Of a DNA stretch of 64,000 bases, positions 9,186 through 17,907 are shown piece by piece (positions within the stretch are counted from its first letter, which is position 1; each line of letters starts with the position of its first letter). Below the pieces are notes generated by a model. The model was not told the DNA's origin and made no database searches. It worked only from the letters and a program-made list of their open reading frames with translations. The position numbers and the translations under genes are program-made. This DNA is from Vicinamibacterales bacterium (lineage in GTDB: Bacteria > Acidobacteriota > Vicinamibacteria > Vicinamibacterales > Fen-181): positions 1-64,000 of the forward strand of contig DASXVO010000006.1 in assembly GCA_036504215.1 (NCBI GenBank). Direction: 5' to 3'.

Positions 9186-9456
9186 TTGAACATAGAGACC
9201 GCGGTGACCCGTCCAGACGTCTTGAACGGCCAACGTCGTGGCGAGTGAGTGAAGTTCTGTGACGTCTGTCCGCCCGTTCAAGATGTCTACGCCCCACGTT
9301 TCGCGGGGCCAGCCAACAGCGTGTCTGGTGCTGGCGGGGCATCCCGGTTGGCGGCGTTGCTCCTCCCTCACATACTCCCAGTATGCTCGGTCGTCGCGCC
9401 TTGCCAGCCGGGCGCCGCGCTCCGGGACTTCGGCAACGAACCACTGTTTCGGGACA
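9186..9456. other. Non-coding convergent spacer rich in inverted repeats
   Basis: The 271-nt gap between two convergent genes has no credible reading frame but holds several nested palindromes: 15-nt arms with one mismatch at 9215-9229 and 9274-9288; CCCC/GGGG-based arms at 9292-9308; GCCAGC/GCTGGC at 9308-9313 and 9330-9335; and CATACT-ccc-AGTATG at 9371-9385. It may be a decayed palindromic mobile unit or a structured terminator region. The palindromes are seen; the nature is inferred. Confidence 0.4.
9215..9288. repeat. Inverted repeat, 15-nt arms
   Basis: The left arm is at 9215-9229 (AGACGTCTTGAACGG) and the right arm at 9274-9288 is its reverse complement with one mismatch. The arms are separated by 44 nt. 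The pair lies downstream of egtD, between convergent genes. Confidence 0.55.
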
Positions 9457-9729
9457 CTAGTATTCCGCGAACGTCTCGTCCGGATAGCAGTAGAGCCAGC
9501 GTTCACCCGATTCCGCCGATGCGACGACGGGATGGTTGCTGGCGCGCGCATGCGTGCTGGCGTGTCGCTTGGGCGAGGAGTCGCAGCACAGTGTCGCACC
9601 GCACGCCTGGCAGGTTCGCAGGTGCACCCAGGAACTGCCCGCCTTCACGCATTCGTCACATTGATGGCGGCTCGCCGCGCGGACCGTCGTAATGCCCTCG
9701 ATGTGAGCGCAGACGTCTTGGCTGGGCAT
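9457..9729 (-). CDS. UBP-type zinc finger protein
   Basis: A 90-residue protein made almost wholly of a UBP (ubiquitin-hydrolase type) zinc finger. Candidate zinc ligands are C7 and H9, C24 and C27, C40 and C43, C48/C49, H56/H60 and H66, in the order and spacing of zf-UBP. In eukaryotes this fold binds the free C-terminus of ubiquitin; bacterial stand-alone copies occur but their role is not known. The start chosen is ATG 9729, with GGAGA 7 nt upstream; the longer open frame begins inside the next gene. It lies 2 nt after the DUF5996 gene, so the two are probably one transcript. Confidence 0.8.
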   Translation of the reverse strand: MPSQDVCAHIEGITTVRAASRHQCDECVKAGSSWVHLRTCQACGATLCCDSSPKRHASTHARASNHPVVASAESGERWLYCYPDETFAEY

Positions 9730-9731
9730 GT

Positions 9732-10667
9732 TCAGATCTCCGTTACCGGGCGCTCGAGGCCCGCTCGGTCCCACCGGGCGAGGTCGGCTGCCGCTTGGTA
9801 TGTGCTCTCGAGGAACTGCGTGAGCACCGCATCGGGATGTCGCGCGGTCCGGACCGCATCGTAGGGGAGGAGGAACTCGGAGAGCTCGCGCGAGTAGTAC
9901 GCCTCCGTTGGAAGAACCGCTACGTCCTTCAGTCCTGCCGGCTCAGGGGCGGCATACGCATAGAACGCGGCGTCTGGCACAGACCCACCGCCAGGCCAGA
10001 AACCATGGCTGATCACCTCGTGCGAGTAGGCTTCTCGCGTGATCGGATCCGCGCCGGGGCGTTCGGGAGCGGGCCGCCCCGAGAATCTGGTCACGGCGAG
10101 ATCGAAACTTCCCCAGAAGAAGTGAACCGGGCTGCATTTGCCGATGAAACGCGCGCGGAACGCCTCGAAGACGCGATGGCTCCGGAGGAGAATCCGCCAG
10201 AAGCGGTTCGCGGCGTCAGGATCGTAGGACGCGTGGACGGTGTCCAGTTCGAAGTGAATCGGTGATGGAACTTCGACCGGCACCGGCCAGATGTCCGCTG
10301 CAATATCCATCTCGGCCAGCAGCGACCGCGTGTGCCGGTAGAACTCGGCAACCGAGCGGGGGCGCAGTTCGAGACTTCGCGTCACGCCGTCGGAGCGTTG
10401 CACGACCAACGCATGATCGACGAAGTCGAAGTGCATCCAGAACGCGCCCGTGTCGCGGGCATCCGCGCTCGTCGGCGCAAGAGCACACGGCATGATCGGC
10501 GTGGCCAGCCCCCGCGGCGTCACGTGCAGCGTCGCATTCCAGAAGTGATTGAGGGGTGGCGTGAGCGCCAGACAGATTTTGCCAACCACCTGCGTCCATA
10601 TGTGGAGCGTGTCACACGTGTCCTTCCAGGCGACCAGCGGCAAGTCCGGCCAGGCAGCGTCGGGCAT
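9732..10667 (-). CDS. DUF5996 family protein
   Basis: A 311-residue protein that I recognise as DUF5996 from its opening (WPDLPLVAWKDTCDTLH), LHIWTQVVGK, and the conserved block GKCSPVHFFWGSFDLAVTRF with FSGRPAPE after it. The many Trp, His and Asp residues in conserved positions suggest an enzyme or ligand-binding fold, but no function is known and none is claimed. The start is ATG 10667 with GGGGGA about 7 nt upstream; the open frame continues upstream with no coding character. No signal peptide is visible, so it is probably cytoplasmic. It is paired with the zinc-finger gene. Confidence 0.85.
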   Translation of the reverse strand: MPDAAWPDLPLVAWKDTCDTLHIWTQVVGKICLALTPPLNHFWNATLHVTPRGLATPIMPCALAPTSADARDTGAFWMHFDFVDHALVVQRSDGVTRSLELRPRSVAEFYRHTRSLLAEMDIAADIWPVPVEVPSPIHFELDTVHASYDPDAANRFWRILLRSHRVFEAFRARFIGKCSPVHFFWGSFDLAVTRFSGRPAPERPGADPITREAYSHEVISHGFWPGGGSVPDAAFYAYAAPEPAGLKDVAVLPTEAYYSRELSEFLLPYDAVRTARHPDAVLTQFLESTYQAAADLARWDRAGLERPVTEI

Positions 10668-10881
10668 GGACCATCCCCCAGCAGGCGTGATCGGCCTGCA
10701 CTGATGTTGCGTGACTCGGCGGATACTCCAGGCTACGGCCGATGGCCGACCGGACGCAAGCTCAGCGCCTCGGCCTGCAACCAAGGCCGCGCGCGACCTT
10801 CGGTGCGGGCAGCCGATTGTGCCCGCGCGGCGCTGAGTCCTGCGAGCACAACGACGCCGCGGCACTCGTGCATCGAAGGAC

Positions 10882-13800
10882 TCAGGAGGCGGCCAGCTGT
10901 GGCGACGGCTTCTTCGCCGTCTTTCGGTGCGCCAGCCACTCCTGGAAGTGCTCCAGGTAGATGTAGTAGATCGGGGTGATGTAGAGGGTGAGTGTCTGCG
11001 ATACCAGCATGCCGCCTACCACCGCCAGGCCGAGCGGGCGCCGCGCCTCGGACCCTGCGCCCCAGCCCAGCGCGATCGGCAGCGTGCCCATCAGCGCCGA
11101 CATCGTCGTCATCATGATCGGGCGGAATCGGACCCGGCACGCTTCGTAGATGGCTTCAGCCGGGCTCAGGTTCTCGCGGCGCCGCGCCTCGATGGCGAAG
11201 TCGATCATCATGATGCCGTTCTTCTTCACCAGGCCGACCAGCATGATGATGCCGACGAAGGCGTAGATATTCAGGTCGTGTTTGAACAACAGCAGCGTGA
11301 GCAACGCGCCGAACCCGGCCGCGGGAAGCCCGGACAGGATCGTGAGCGGGTGGATGAAGCTCTCGTAGAGGATGCCGAGCACCACGTAGATCACGAAAAT
11401 CGCGAGCGCCAGCACCCAGCCGAGACCGGTCATCGACTCCTGAAATGCCTGTGCTGTCCCCTGGAAGCTTCCTGAGATCGTGGCGGGCAGCGTGTTGCGG
11501 GCCACGTCTTGAACCCGCGCCACCGCGTCGCCAAGCGCAACGCCCGGTCTGAGGTTGAACGACAGGGTGACCGACGGCAACTGCCCGGTATGGTTGACCG
11601 ACAGCGGCCCGACCGTCTGGCGCGTCGCGACGACGGTTGACAATGGGACCAGCTTGCCGGCGTTCGACTGGACGTAGAGCAGCGAGAGGGCGGCCGGATC
11701 GCGCTGGTACTTTGGGGCCACCTGCATGATCACCTGGTACTGATCGTCCGGTGCGAATATCTGCGAGACCTGCCGCGAGCCATACGCGGAGGTCAACGCC
11801 AATTCGACCTGATCGACGGTGAGGCCGAGCGCCGCGATCTGATCACGGTTGAGGTCGACGTTGATCTGAGGGTTGCGGAGCTGCAGGTCGGACGTCACGT
11901 CCTCGATTCCGTCGACCGTGCGGAGCGCCGCTTCGAACCGGGGCGCGGACCGGTACAGCTCGGCAGTGTCTGGATCCTGGAGAGTGTATTGGTACTGGCT
12001 GCGCGTCATCATGCCGCCGATGCGGATAGCCGGTGGGTTCGTCAGGAACACGCGGACGCCGGTGATCCGGGCGAGCTTCGGGCGCAGCGCCTCGATGACC
12101 CGATCGGCGTCGAGCGGCCGCTGGTTGCGTGGCTTCAGGTCGACATTCAACCGCCCGCCAGACCCGAACACGTTCGCGGTGTATCCGGCGACATTCGGGT
12201 CGTTCGCGAGGACGTTCATCACTTCCTTCACGCGAGCGACCGTCGCTTCGAAACCGAGGCCCTGGAGCGTCTCGATCTGTCCGCTCAACTGACCGGTGTC
12301 CACGCTGGGGATGAATCCCATCGGGATGATTGTGAAGAGATAGACGGTGCCGCCGAGCAGGAGCGCCGAGACGAGCATCGTGGCGCCCTTGAACCGAATC
12401 GTCTGCCCGAGCGACCACGAGTAGCCTCGCAGCCAGGCGTCGAATCCTCGCTCCATGAGGTTGTAGAAGCGCCCGTGCCGGATGGCGTGCGGCGCCTTCA
12501 GGAACCGGCTGCAGAGCATGGGCGTGAGCGTGAGCGACACGAGTCCGGACACGAGAATCGCCGCACCAATCGTCACCGCGAACTCGCGCATCAGTCGGCC
12601 GACAACGCCACCCATGAACAGCACCGGGATGAAGACGGCGGCGAGCGACAGCGTCATCGACACGATGGTGAACGCGATCTCCTTCGAGCCGTCGAGGGCA
12701 GCCTGCAGCCGCGGCTTGCCCATCTCCATGTGCCGGACGACGTTCTCGAGCATGACGATGGCGTCGTCCACGACGAAGCCGACCGAGAGCGTCAGCGCCA
12801 TCAACGACAGGTTGTCGAGGCTGAAATCGAGCGCGTACATCACCGCAAACGTGCCGACGATTGAGAAGGGCAGCGCGAGGCTGGGGATGATCGTCGCCGA
12901 GACGTTGCGGAGGAACAGGAAGATCACCAGCACGACGAGGCAGACCGTCAGCTGGAGCGTGAACTTCACGTCGTCCACCGACTCGCGGATCGGCACGGCG
13001 CGATCGCTCCGGATCCGCAACTGTACCGACGCGGGAAGCTGCTGCTCGAGCTGCGGGAGCAGCGCCTTGATGCGATCGACGACTTCGACCGTATTGGTTC
13101 CCGGCTGTCGCTGGATGGCCAGGTAAATGGTGCGGGCGCCGTTGTACCACCCCGCATTGCGCTCGTTCTCGACCCCGGCGTAGACGTTCGCGATCTCGTT
13201 CAGACGCACCGGGCTGCCGTTCCGCCAGGCGACGACGATTCCGTTGTAGGAACCGGCATCCAGCAGTTGGCCGGCCGCCTGGATTACGTAATTGCGGTCC
13301 GGGCCATAGAGCGTCCCGGTTGGCCGGTTGACGTTCGATGACGAGATGGCTTGCGCCACCTGGTCGATTCCAATCTGCCGTGACGCGAGCTGCATCGGAT
13401 CGACGTCCACGCGCACGGCGAACTTCTGCGATCCGAACACGTTCACCTGCGCCACTCCGGTGACCATCGACAGGCGCTGCGCAAGGAGGTTCTGCGCGTA
13501 CCGATCGAGCTGCGCCAGGGGCAGCGTGGGGGAGCTCAGCGTCAAGAACAGGACCGGGGAGTCGGCCGGATTGACCTTCTGAAACGAGGGCGGCGAGGGC
13601 ATCCCGGGCGGCAGCTGGCGCTGGGCGCGCGCGATCATCGACTGAACGTCCTGCGCCGCCGCGTCGATGGATCGGCTCAGGTCGAACTGCAGCGTGATGC
13701 TGGTGCTCCCCTGCGAGTTGCTCGAGTTGATGGAACTCACGCCCGCGATCGTGGAGAACTGCTTCTCGAGCGGCGTCGCGACCGATGCCGCCATCGTCTC

Positions 13801-13968
13801 CGGGCTCGCACCAGGCAGATTCGCGTTGACCTGGATCGTCGGGAAATCCACGGTGGGGAGGTCGTTCACCGGCAACAGCCGGTAGCCCATTGCGCCGAAG
13901 ATGAGGATCGAGAGCACCAGGAGTGTCGTCGCCACGGGACGACGGATGAAAGGTTCCGCGAGATTCAT
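10882..13968 (-). CDS. RND multidrug efflux permease (MdtB/MdtC/AcrB-like)
   Basis: A 1028-residue inner-membrane proton/drug antiporter of the HAE1 class, full length for the family. It starts MNLAEPFIRRPVATTLL, the usual cytoplasmic end and first membrane helix. The proton-relay pair D401-D402 lies in the fourth helix (VGFVVDDAIVMLE). The periplasmic porter domain and its second-half copy follow, with further helices to the end. The N-terminus resembles MdtB/MdtC more than the metal-pumping CusA type, so it is unlikely to partner the CusB-like adaptor at 1849. GAGGA lies 7 nt before the ATG. The adaptor gene lies 15 nt upstream on the same strand. No outer-membrane TolC gene is in the window. 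Confidence 0.94.
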   Translation of the reverse strand: MNLAEPFIRRPVATTLLVLSILIFGAMGYRLLPVNDLPTVDFPTIQVNANLPGASPETMAASVATPLEKQFSTIAGVSSINSSNSQGSTSITLQFDLSRSIDAAAQDVQSMIARAQRQLPPGMPSPPSFQKVNPADSPVLFLTLSSPTLPLAQLDRYAQNLLAQRLSMVTGVAQVNVFGSQKFAVRVDVDPMQLASRQIGIDQVAQAISSSNVNRPTGTLYGPDRNYVIQAAGQLLDAGSYNGIVVAWRNGSPVRLNEIANVYAGVENERNAGWYNGARTIYLAIQRQPGTNTVEVVDRIKALLPQLEQQLPASVQLRIRSDRAVPIRESVDDVKFTLQLTVCLVVLVIFLFLRNVSATIIPSLALPFSIVGTFAVMYALDFSLDNLSLMALTLSVGFVVDDAIVMLENVVRHMEMGKPRLQAALDGSKEIAFTIVSMTLSLAAVFIPVLFMGGVVGRLMREFAVTIGAAILVSGLVSLTLTPMLCSRFLKAPHAIRHGRFYNLMERGFDAWLRGYSWSLGQTIRFKGATMLVSALLLGGTVYLFTIIPMGFIPSVDTGQLSGQIETLQGLGFEATVARVKEVMNVLANDPNVAGYTANVFGSGGRLNVDLKPRNQRPLDADRVIEALRPKLARITGVRVFLTNPPAIRIGGMMTRSQYQYTLQDPDTAELYRSAPRFEAALRTVDGIEDVTSDLQLRNPQINVDLNRDQIAALGLTVDQVELALTSAYGSRQVSQIFAPDDQYQVIMQVAPKYQRDPAALSLLYVQSNAGKLVPLSTVVATRQTVGPLSVNHTGQLPSVTLSFNLRPGVALGDAVARVQDVARNTLPATISGSFQGTAQAFQESMTGLGWVLALAIFVIYVVLGILYESFIHPLTILSGLPAAGFGALLTLLLFKHDLNIYAFVGIIMLVGLVKKNGIMMIDFAIEARRRENLSPAEAIYEACRVRFRPIMMTTMSALMGTLPIALGWGAGSEARRPLGLAVVGGMLVSQTLTLYITPIYYIYLEHFQEWLAHRKTAKKPSPQLAAS

Positions 13969-13983
13969 GATGTCGTCCTCACC

Positions 13984-15279
13984 CTACCGATCGCCCTGCC
14001 GGCCGCCGGTGCTGCCACTCTGGCCTCCACTGCGACCGGCTCCCGGGCCGCGGCCAGCGGCGGCCTCTCCCCGTTCCGCGATCCGGGCTCCCGGCGTCAG
14101 ACGCAGCTGTCCGTCGGTCACCACGACCTCGCCCGCCGAGACTCCAGTGGCGATGACCACCTGGTCGCCCTGTTGCCGCTCGACCGTGACCGGTCGCATC
14201 TCGACCGTACGGTCCGGCTTCACGACGTAGACGAACTGGCCATCCTGGGAGGCCTGCACGGCGGTGGCGGGCACGACGAGGGCGTCGAGGTCGGTCGTCA
14301 GGTCGAGAACCACCTGGACGAATGCGCCCGGCCACAACTGGCTGCCGCTGTTCGGGAAGGTACCCTTGAGACGGATCATTCCGGTCGTCGGGTCCACGTT
14401 GTTGTCGATGAAGCTGACGATGCCGCGCGCCGGGGCCTGTGGTGGAGCCGCGGATGCGGCGTCCGGAGGCACCGCGACAGAAGCGCTCGGCTTGGGGCCG
14501 GCGGTTCCGGGCGGCGCCCGCGCCCCCTGGTTTGCTCCCGCCCGCACGACCGCGCTGACGGGCAATGGCTTTTTGGCCTGATAGAGGCGGATGTCCCCGA
14601 GGTAGCGCCCCGGGACCGAGAAGGTCACGTAGACCGGCGACAGCTGGTTGATGACGATGAGGGCGATCGTGTCATTGGCGCGGACGAGATCTCCCACGTG
14701 CGCTCCGAGCGCACCGGTTCGTCCACCGATGGGTGCCCTGATGTCTGCGAACTGCATGCTCAGCCGCGCGTTCTCGACCGCGGCCGTGTCGGCCGCAACC
14801 GTTCCGGTCAGGGCCGCCGCGCTGGCGCGCTGACTTTCGTACTGGTCGCGGGGAAGCAGCCCTCGCTTGAAGAGACTCTCGACGCGTCCCTGCTGATCCA
14901 CCGCGTTGCGAAGCGTGGCGGTGTCTCGTGCCAGGACCGCCTCGGCCTGCTGAAGGGCGGCCTGGAATGGCCGCGGATCGAGGCTGAACAGCGGCTGTCC
15001 CTTCCGGACGTTCTGCCCTTCAGCGAAATGGATGGCGCTCAGCTGACCCGTGACCTGTGCCCGGATCTGTACGCTGTTTATGGCCTCCACGGTGCCGACT
15101 GCCGGCAGCGTGACCGGCATTGGCTTCTGTTCGACGCGCGCCGTCACGACGGGTACGGGCGCGCCGGCGCCTCGGCCGGTCGTCGGGGCGGAAGCGCTCG
15201 TGCCGGACGGAGACGAGCAGGCTGTCAACGATAGAGCGAGTGCGATCAAGGCGGCAAGGTGACGGATTGGCATCGGCAT
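13984..15279 (-). CDS. RND efflux periplasmic adaptor lipoprotein (MdtA/AcrA-like)
   Basis: The membrane-fusion partner of the RND permease 15 nt downstream. The 431-residue product begins MPMPIRHLAALIAL with a lipoprotein signal ending LALSLTAC, so it should be lipid-anchored in the inner membrane. It has the family's barrel-sandwich region (SVQIRAQVTGQLSAIHFAEG), an alpha-helical hairpin (about 115-185) and beta-barrel (FIDNNVDPTTGMIRLKG). A Pro/Ala/Gly-rich insert of about 35 residues splits the barrel, and the C-terminus is Gly/Arg-rich. The start is ATG 15279 (ATG 15273 is also possible); no strong ribosome site is visible. The open frame upstream of it is not protein-like. Confidence 0.92.
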   Translation of the reverse strand: MPMPIRHLAALIALALSLTACSSPSGTSASAPTTGRGAGAPVPVVTARVEQKPMPVTLPAVGTVEAINSVQIRAQVTGQLSAIHFAEGQNVRKGQPLFSLDPRPFQAALQQAEAVLARDTATLRNAVDQQGRVESLFKRGLLPRDQYESQRASAAALTGTVAADTAAVENARLSMQFADIRAPIGGRTGALGAHVGDLVRANDTIALIVINQLSPVYVTFSVPGRYLGDIRLYQAKKPLPVSAVVRAGANQGARAPPGTAGPKPSASVAVPPDAASAAPPQAPARGIVSFIDNNVDPTTGMIRLKGTFPNSGSQLWPGAFVQVVLDLTTDLDALVVPATAVQASQDGQFVYVVKPDRTVEMRPVTVERQQGDQVVIATGVSAGEVVVTDGQLRLTPGARIAERGEAAAGRGPGAGRSGGQSGSTGGRQGDR

Positions 15280-15665
15280 CGCTAGTTGATTGCGAGCAGG
15301 CCGTTGATGAACGCCGGCCCGGATTGAGAACCACAGATGAGAATCGAGTATCGCAGATCGAGACAAGTACAGCTGCATCCTGCCAGTTGTTACGACACTC
15401 CCCGAGGAACGCTTACCCCTATTCCCCCTCCCGTGGGGTCGTTGGTCGAAGGACATCTTCCAATCTTCACACACTCCTGGCCTTTCGGGGAGTGCTGGCG
15501 AGCCTTTCTCGTCGATCCGGCCAGGGACACGAACGGCGGGTTGGTGACGAACGCGCGCCTGGTGTGCTGAAGTGCACAGACTGCGCCCCCTCGACGCCCC
15601 TATCATTCGTGCGTTAGGGACTGCGCAGCGACGACACGCAGTCGGCGAGGGACTGTGAGGCAATC
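15280..15665. other. 386-nt spacer, no gene seen
   Basis: This lies between the start of the efflux adaptor (minus) and a candidate small gene (plus). Frames on both strands lack coding character. I looked for -35/-10 pairs facing the efflux operon and found none convincing; TATCAT at 15601-15606 could be a -10 for the plus-strand small gene. No regulator gene (TetR, MarR) is present here. Confidence 0.5.
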
Positions 15666-15872
15666 ATGTCTGAACTGAATGGCGACAAGGCGAGATTCCA
15701 GCGCCTGCGAAAGGCAGGGCTGCTGCGACGTCTGCGGGCTCGAGCAGGCCACGCCGCGGCGAAGCTCCAGGCGGCGGCGGCTCAACCCGGGTCGGACAAT
15801 ACGCAGTCAGGCGGAGTTCGAGGACGAGTCGGGACACTTCTGCCGGAAGAGCACCTGGGACCTATCGGCTGA
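15666..15872 (+). CDS. Small basic protein, hypothetical
   Basis: A candidate 68-residue protein starting MSELNGDKARFQRLRKAG, with GTGAGG 8 nt before the ATG. The N-terminus is basic and helical and looks like a real small protein; from about residue 30 the sequence turns Ala/Gly-rich and less protein-like, so the gene may be truncated or frameshifted. It has no membrane segment and no known domain. It stands alone between divergent transcription units. Evidence is limited to the ribosome site and the N-terminal composition. Confidence 0.35.
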   Translation: MSELNGDKARFQRLRKAGLLRRLRARAGHAAAKLQAAAAQPGSDNTQSGGVRGRVGTLLPEEHLGPIG

Positions 15873-15957
15873 GCGGCCTCGTGGTCCGGGTCCGCCTGTG
15901 GCAGCCGTGCCGGGAAGATCAGTCGTCCTCGGAAGGCACCTTTGTGGCGGCACAACA

Positions 15958-15987
15958 GCGCCGGGCACCCACGCGGGCGCCCGGCGC
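15958..15987 (-). terminator. Hairpin after the secreted protein gene
   Basis: A perfect 9-bp stem GCGCCGGGC/GCCCGGCGC (15958-15966 and 15979-15987) with a 12-nt loop lies 13 nt past the stop of the minus-strand gene. The following sequence on that strand is TGTTGTG, a weak U-tract. It is likely a transcription terminator. Confidence 0.5.
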
Positions 15988-15999
15988 GGCGAGCGATAC

Positions 16000-16473
16000 C
16001 TATCGCTTGGGGATCCCGGCCGCGAACCATGCACCTCTCGCGTTGACGATGAGCAAGACTGGCTTGCCGCATGGATCGGGCGGCGTAGGCGTCAGCATGT
16101 CGTTGATGTGGAAGTCGCCGTTGTCATCGAGCGGGACGACGCCTGTCTTGGAGACCGATGTTCCGCAGAAGAGCCACGCACTGACGTTTTGGTTCCCGTT
16201 GGTGCCGATGCCATCCCCGCCCGCGAGCAGCAGGCCCCGACCGTCGACCGTGACCCGCCCGTCGGTCCTGACGGTCGCGTTCAGCCCCTCTATCACCCAG
16301 GGAAACCCCCCAGGTGGCACGCCCAGGATCGAGTTGAGCACTGGAGCGCCGTTGCCATCGATCTTCGCGACCGGGTCGACGCCAATTCCCCGGTCGAAGC
16401 GCACCAAGGTGTCGTCCGCCGTGACTGGCGCTGCGCACAGCACCACGATCGCCCACAGGACATACCGCTTCAT
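16000..16473 (-). CDS. Secreted protein of unknown function
   Basis: A 157-residue exported protein. The signal peptide MKRYVLWAIVVLCAAPVTA is followed by a Gly/Asp/Val-rich beta-type domain with a Cys pair (WLFCGTS and PDPCGKP) that may form a disulfide. I do not recognise the family. The start is ATG 16473: AGGAGG lies 6 nt before it (3 nt before the adjacent ATG 16476, which is too close). The long open frame upstream is not coding. It has no co-directional neighbour and probably forms a single-gene unit ended by the hairpin at 15958-15987. Confidence 0.72.
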   Translation of the reverse strand: MKRYVLWAIVVLCAAPVTADDTLVRFDRGIGVDPVAKIDGNGAPVLNSILGVPPGGFPWVIEGLNATVRTDGRVTVDGRGLLLAGGDGIGTNGNQNVSAWLFCGTSVSKTGVVPLDDNGDFHINDMLTPTPPDPCGKPVLLIVNARGAWFAAGIPKR

Positions 16474-16476
16474 CAT

Positions 16477-16825
16477 GAACCTCCTGAACGCCATCCGTGA
16501 ATCGGCCGATTGTTGTTCTCGAGCCGGCAATGGGGGCCGGCCGGTACGGACTCTTCGCCGGCACACGGAGCCGGCCACTATGACGAATGGGGAGTCGCCA
16601 CGGCTCGAAGATATAGGGCGGTCAATCTCCAACTGAACCGTTGAAGGCGAGGCGCTCGAGTCGGGCAGGGGGCACCACGGCCTTCGCAACCCGGGAGATG
16701 CACCGCGTCAGACCGGTCGTTGCGACGAAGCGGCCTGGCCGGATGGCCTGGACGGGATCCACCGAGCGCTACTGGCCGCGCACCCATGAGTTGCCATACG
16801 ATGCGCAAGACGAGGGGAGAGTCGG
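16477..16825. other. 349-nt divergent spacer, no gene seen
   Basis: This is an intergenic stretch between two divergent secreted-protein genes. It holds repeated GCCGG/CCGGC words near 16541-16575 that could fold, and the ribosome sites of both genes at its ends. I see no reliable promoter pair, although promoters for both flanking genes should lie here. Confidence 0.45.
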
Positions 16826-17893
16826 ATGGCAACGACCCGGTGGATACTCCTGCTGGCGGCACTGCTCGTGGCGGCCGCCGAATCCGCGCGTCCATCACCG
16901 CGAGCGTCGCGCCTGCCGGAATCGATCGAGCGGTTTCTCGCGTCCGTCGTCCGGCCGACGTCGGCGGAGCGGGATCTGCTGCTTCGTGGCTCGCCAATCG
17001 CCAAGCTCCTCGAGTCCGACCCTGGCCTGGAGGTGGCCGTCTTCGGCGCGATCTGGATCAAGGCCGCGCCCGCCAAGTACGTCGCGGCCGTGAAGGACAT
17101 CGAGAGGTTCGAGCGCGGTGGCGCTTTCAGGATCACCAGGAGGATTAGCGCTCCACCACGGCTCGAGGACTTTGCTGAGATGACCTTGCCCGAGGAAGAT
17201 GTCCGGGATTTGAAGGCCTGTCGCGTCGGGGACTGCCAGGTCAAGCTGGGCCAGAGCCAGATTGAGAGGTTCCGGGCCAGCGTCGATTGGACGAAGCCCA
17301 CGGCGAAGGCTGATGCGGAACGTGTGTTCCGACAGATCGCGTTCGAGTCCGTGGCGGGGTATCTCGAGGGTGGCAACGGCCGGCTCGCCGTGTACCGCGA
17401 CCACTTGCGGCCCGCGTCAGTGGCGTCGGAGTTCGAGTCGATGCTCGAGCGCATGCCGTCGCTCGCGGAGTCGCTGCCTTCTGTCCGCCAGTACCTCCTC
17501 GGCTACCCCAACGCCGTACTCCCGGGATCGGTGGATTTCCTGTACTGGCAGGAAACGACATTCGGCCTCAAGCCGACAATTCGCATCAGCCACGTGGTGA
17601 TCGAGGAGAGTGAGAAGGAAACCGTCGTCGCGTCGAAGATGCTGTACGCCAGTCACTACTTCTGCACCGGCCTCGAACTGCGGGTCCTGGTTCCGGATCC
17701 CGCCCGCGGTTCTGGCTTCTGGTTCATCAATGTGAATCGCAGCCGGTCCGACGGCCTGAGCGGCTTCACGGGCCGACTGATCCGGGGGCGGGTGCGAAGC
17801 GGGGTTGCCGACGGCCTCCTCTCGGCCTTGACGGCCACGAAGATCAGGCTCGAGTCGCAAACGCCCCAAGGCGCTTCGTCTCTGCTACATTGA
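16826..17893 (+). CDS. Secreted protein of unknown function
   Basis: A 355-residue exported protein with the signal peptide MATTRWILLLAALLVAAAESA. The body is alpha/beta without membrane segments; two Cys at KACRVGDC could pair. Landmarks are IWIKAAPAKYVAAVKDIE, VASKMLYASHYFCTGLEL and NVNRSRSDGLSGF near the end. I have seen similar unnamed proteins in acidobacterial genomes, but no function is known. GGGGAG lies 6-7 nt before the ATG. The stop codon is 15 nt before the pirin start, so the two genes are probably co-transcribed. Confidence 0.75.
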   Translation: MATTRWILLLAALLVAAAESARPSPRASRLPESIERFLASVVRPTSAERDLLLRGSPIAKLLESDPGLEVAVFGAIWIKAAPAKYVAAVKDIERFERGGAFRITRRISAPPRLEDFAEMTLPEEDVRDLKACRVGDCQVKLGQSQIERFRASVDWTKPTAKADAERVFRQIAFESVAGYLEGGNGRLAVYRDHLRPASVASEFESMLERMPSLAESLPSVRQYLLGYPNAVLPGSVDFLYWQETTFGLKPTIRISHVVIEESEKETVVASKMLYASHYFCTGLELRVLVPDPARGSGFWFINVNRSRSDGLSGFTGRLIRGRVRSGVADGLLSALTATKIRLESQTPQGASSLLH

Positions 17894-17907
17894 GAGAGGG
17901 AGGCTCC

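Noticed and set aside
8967-9599. Minus-strand frame across the palindromic spacer
   Set aside because: It runs through the 3' ends of egtD and the zinc-finger gene, has no ribosome site, and its codons are imposed by the inverted repeats.
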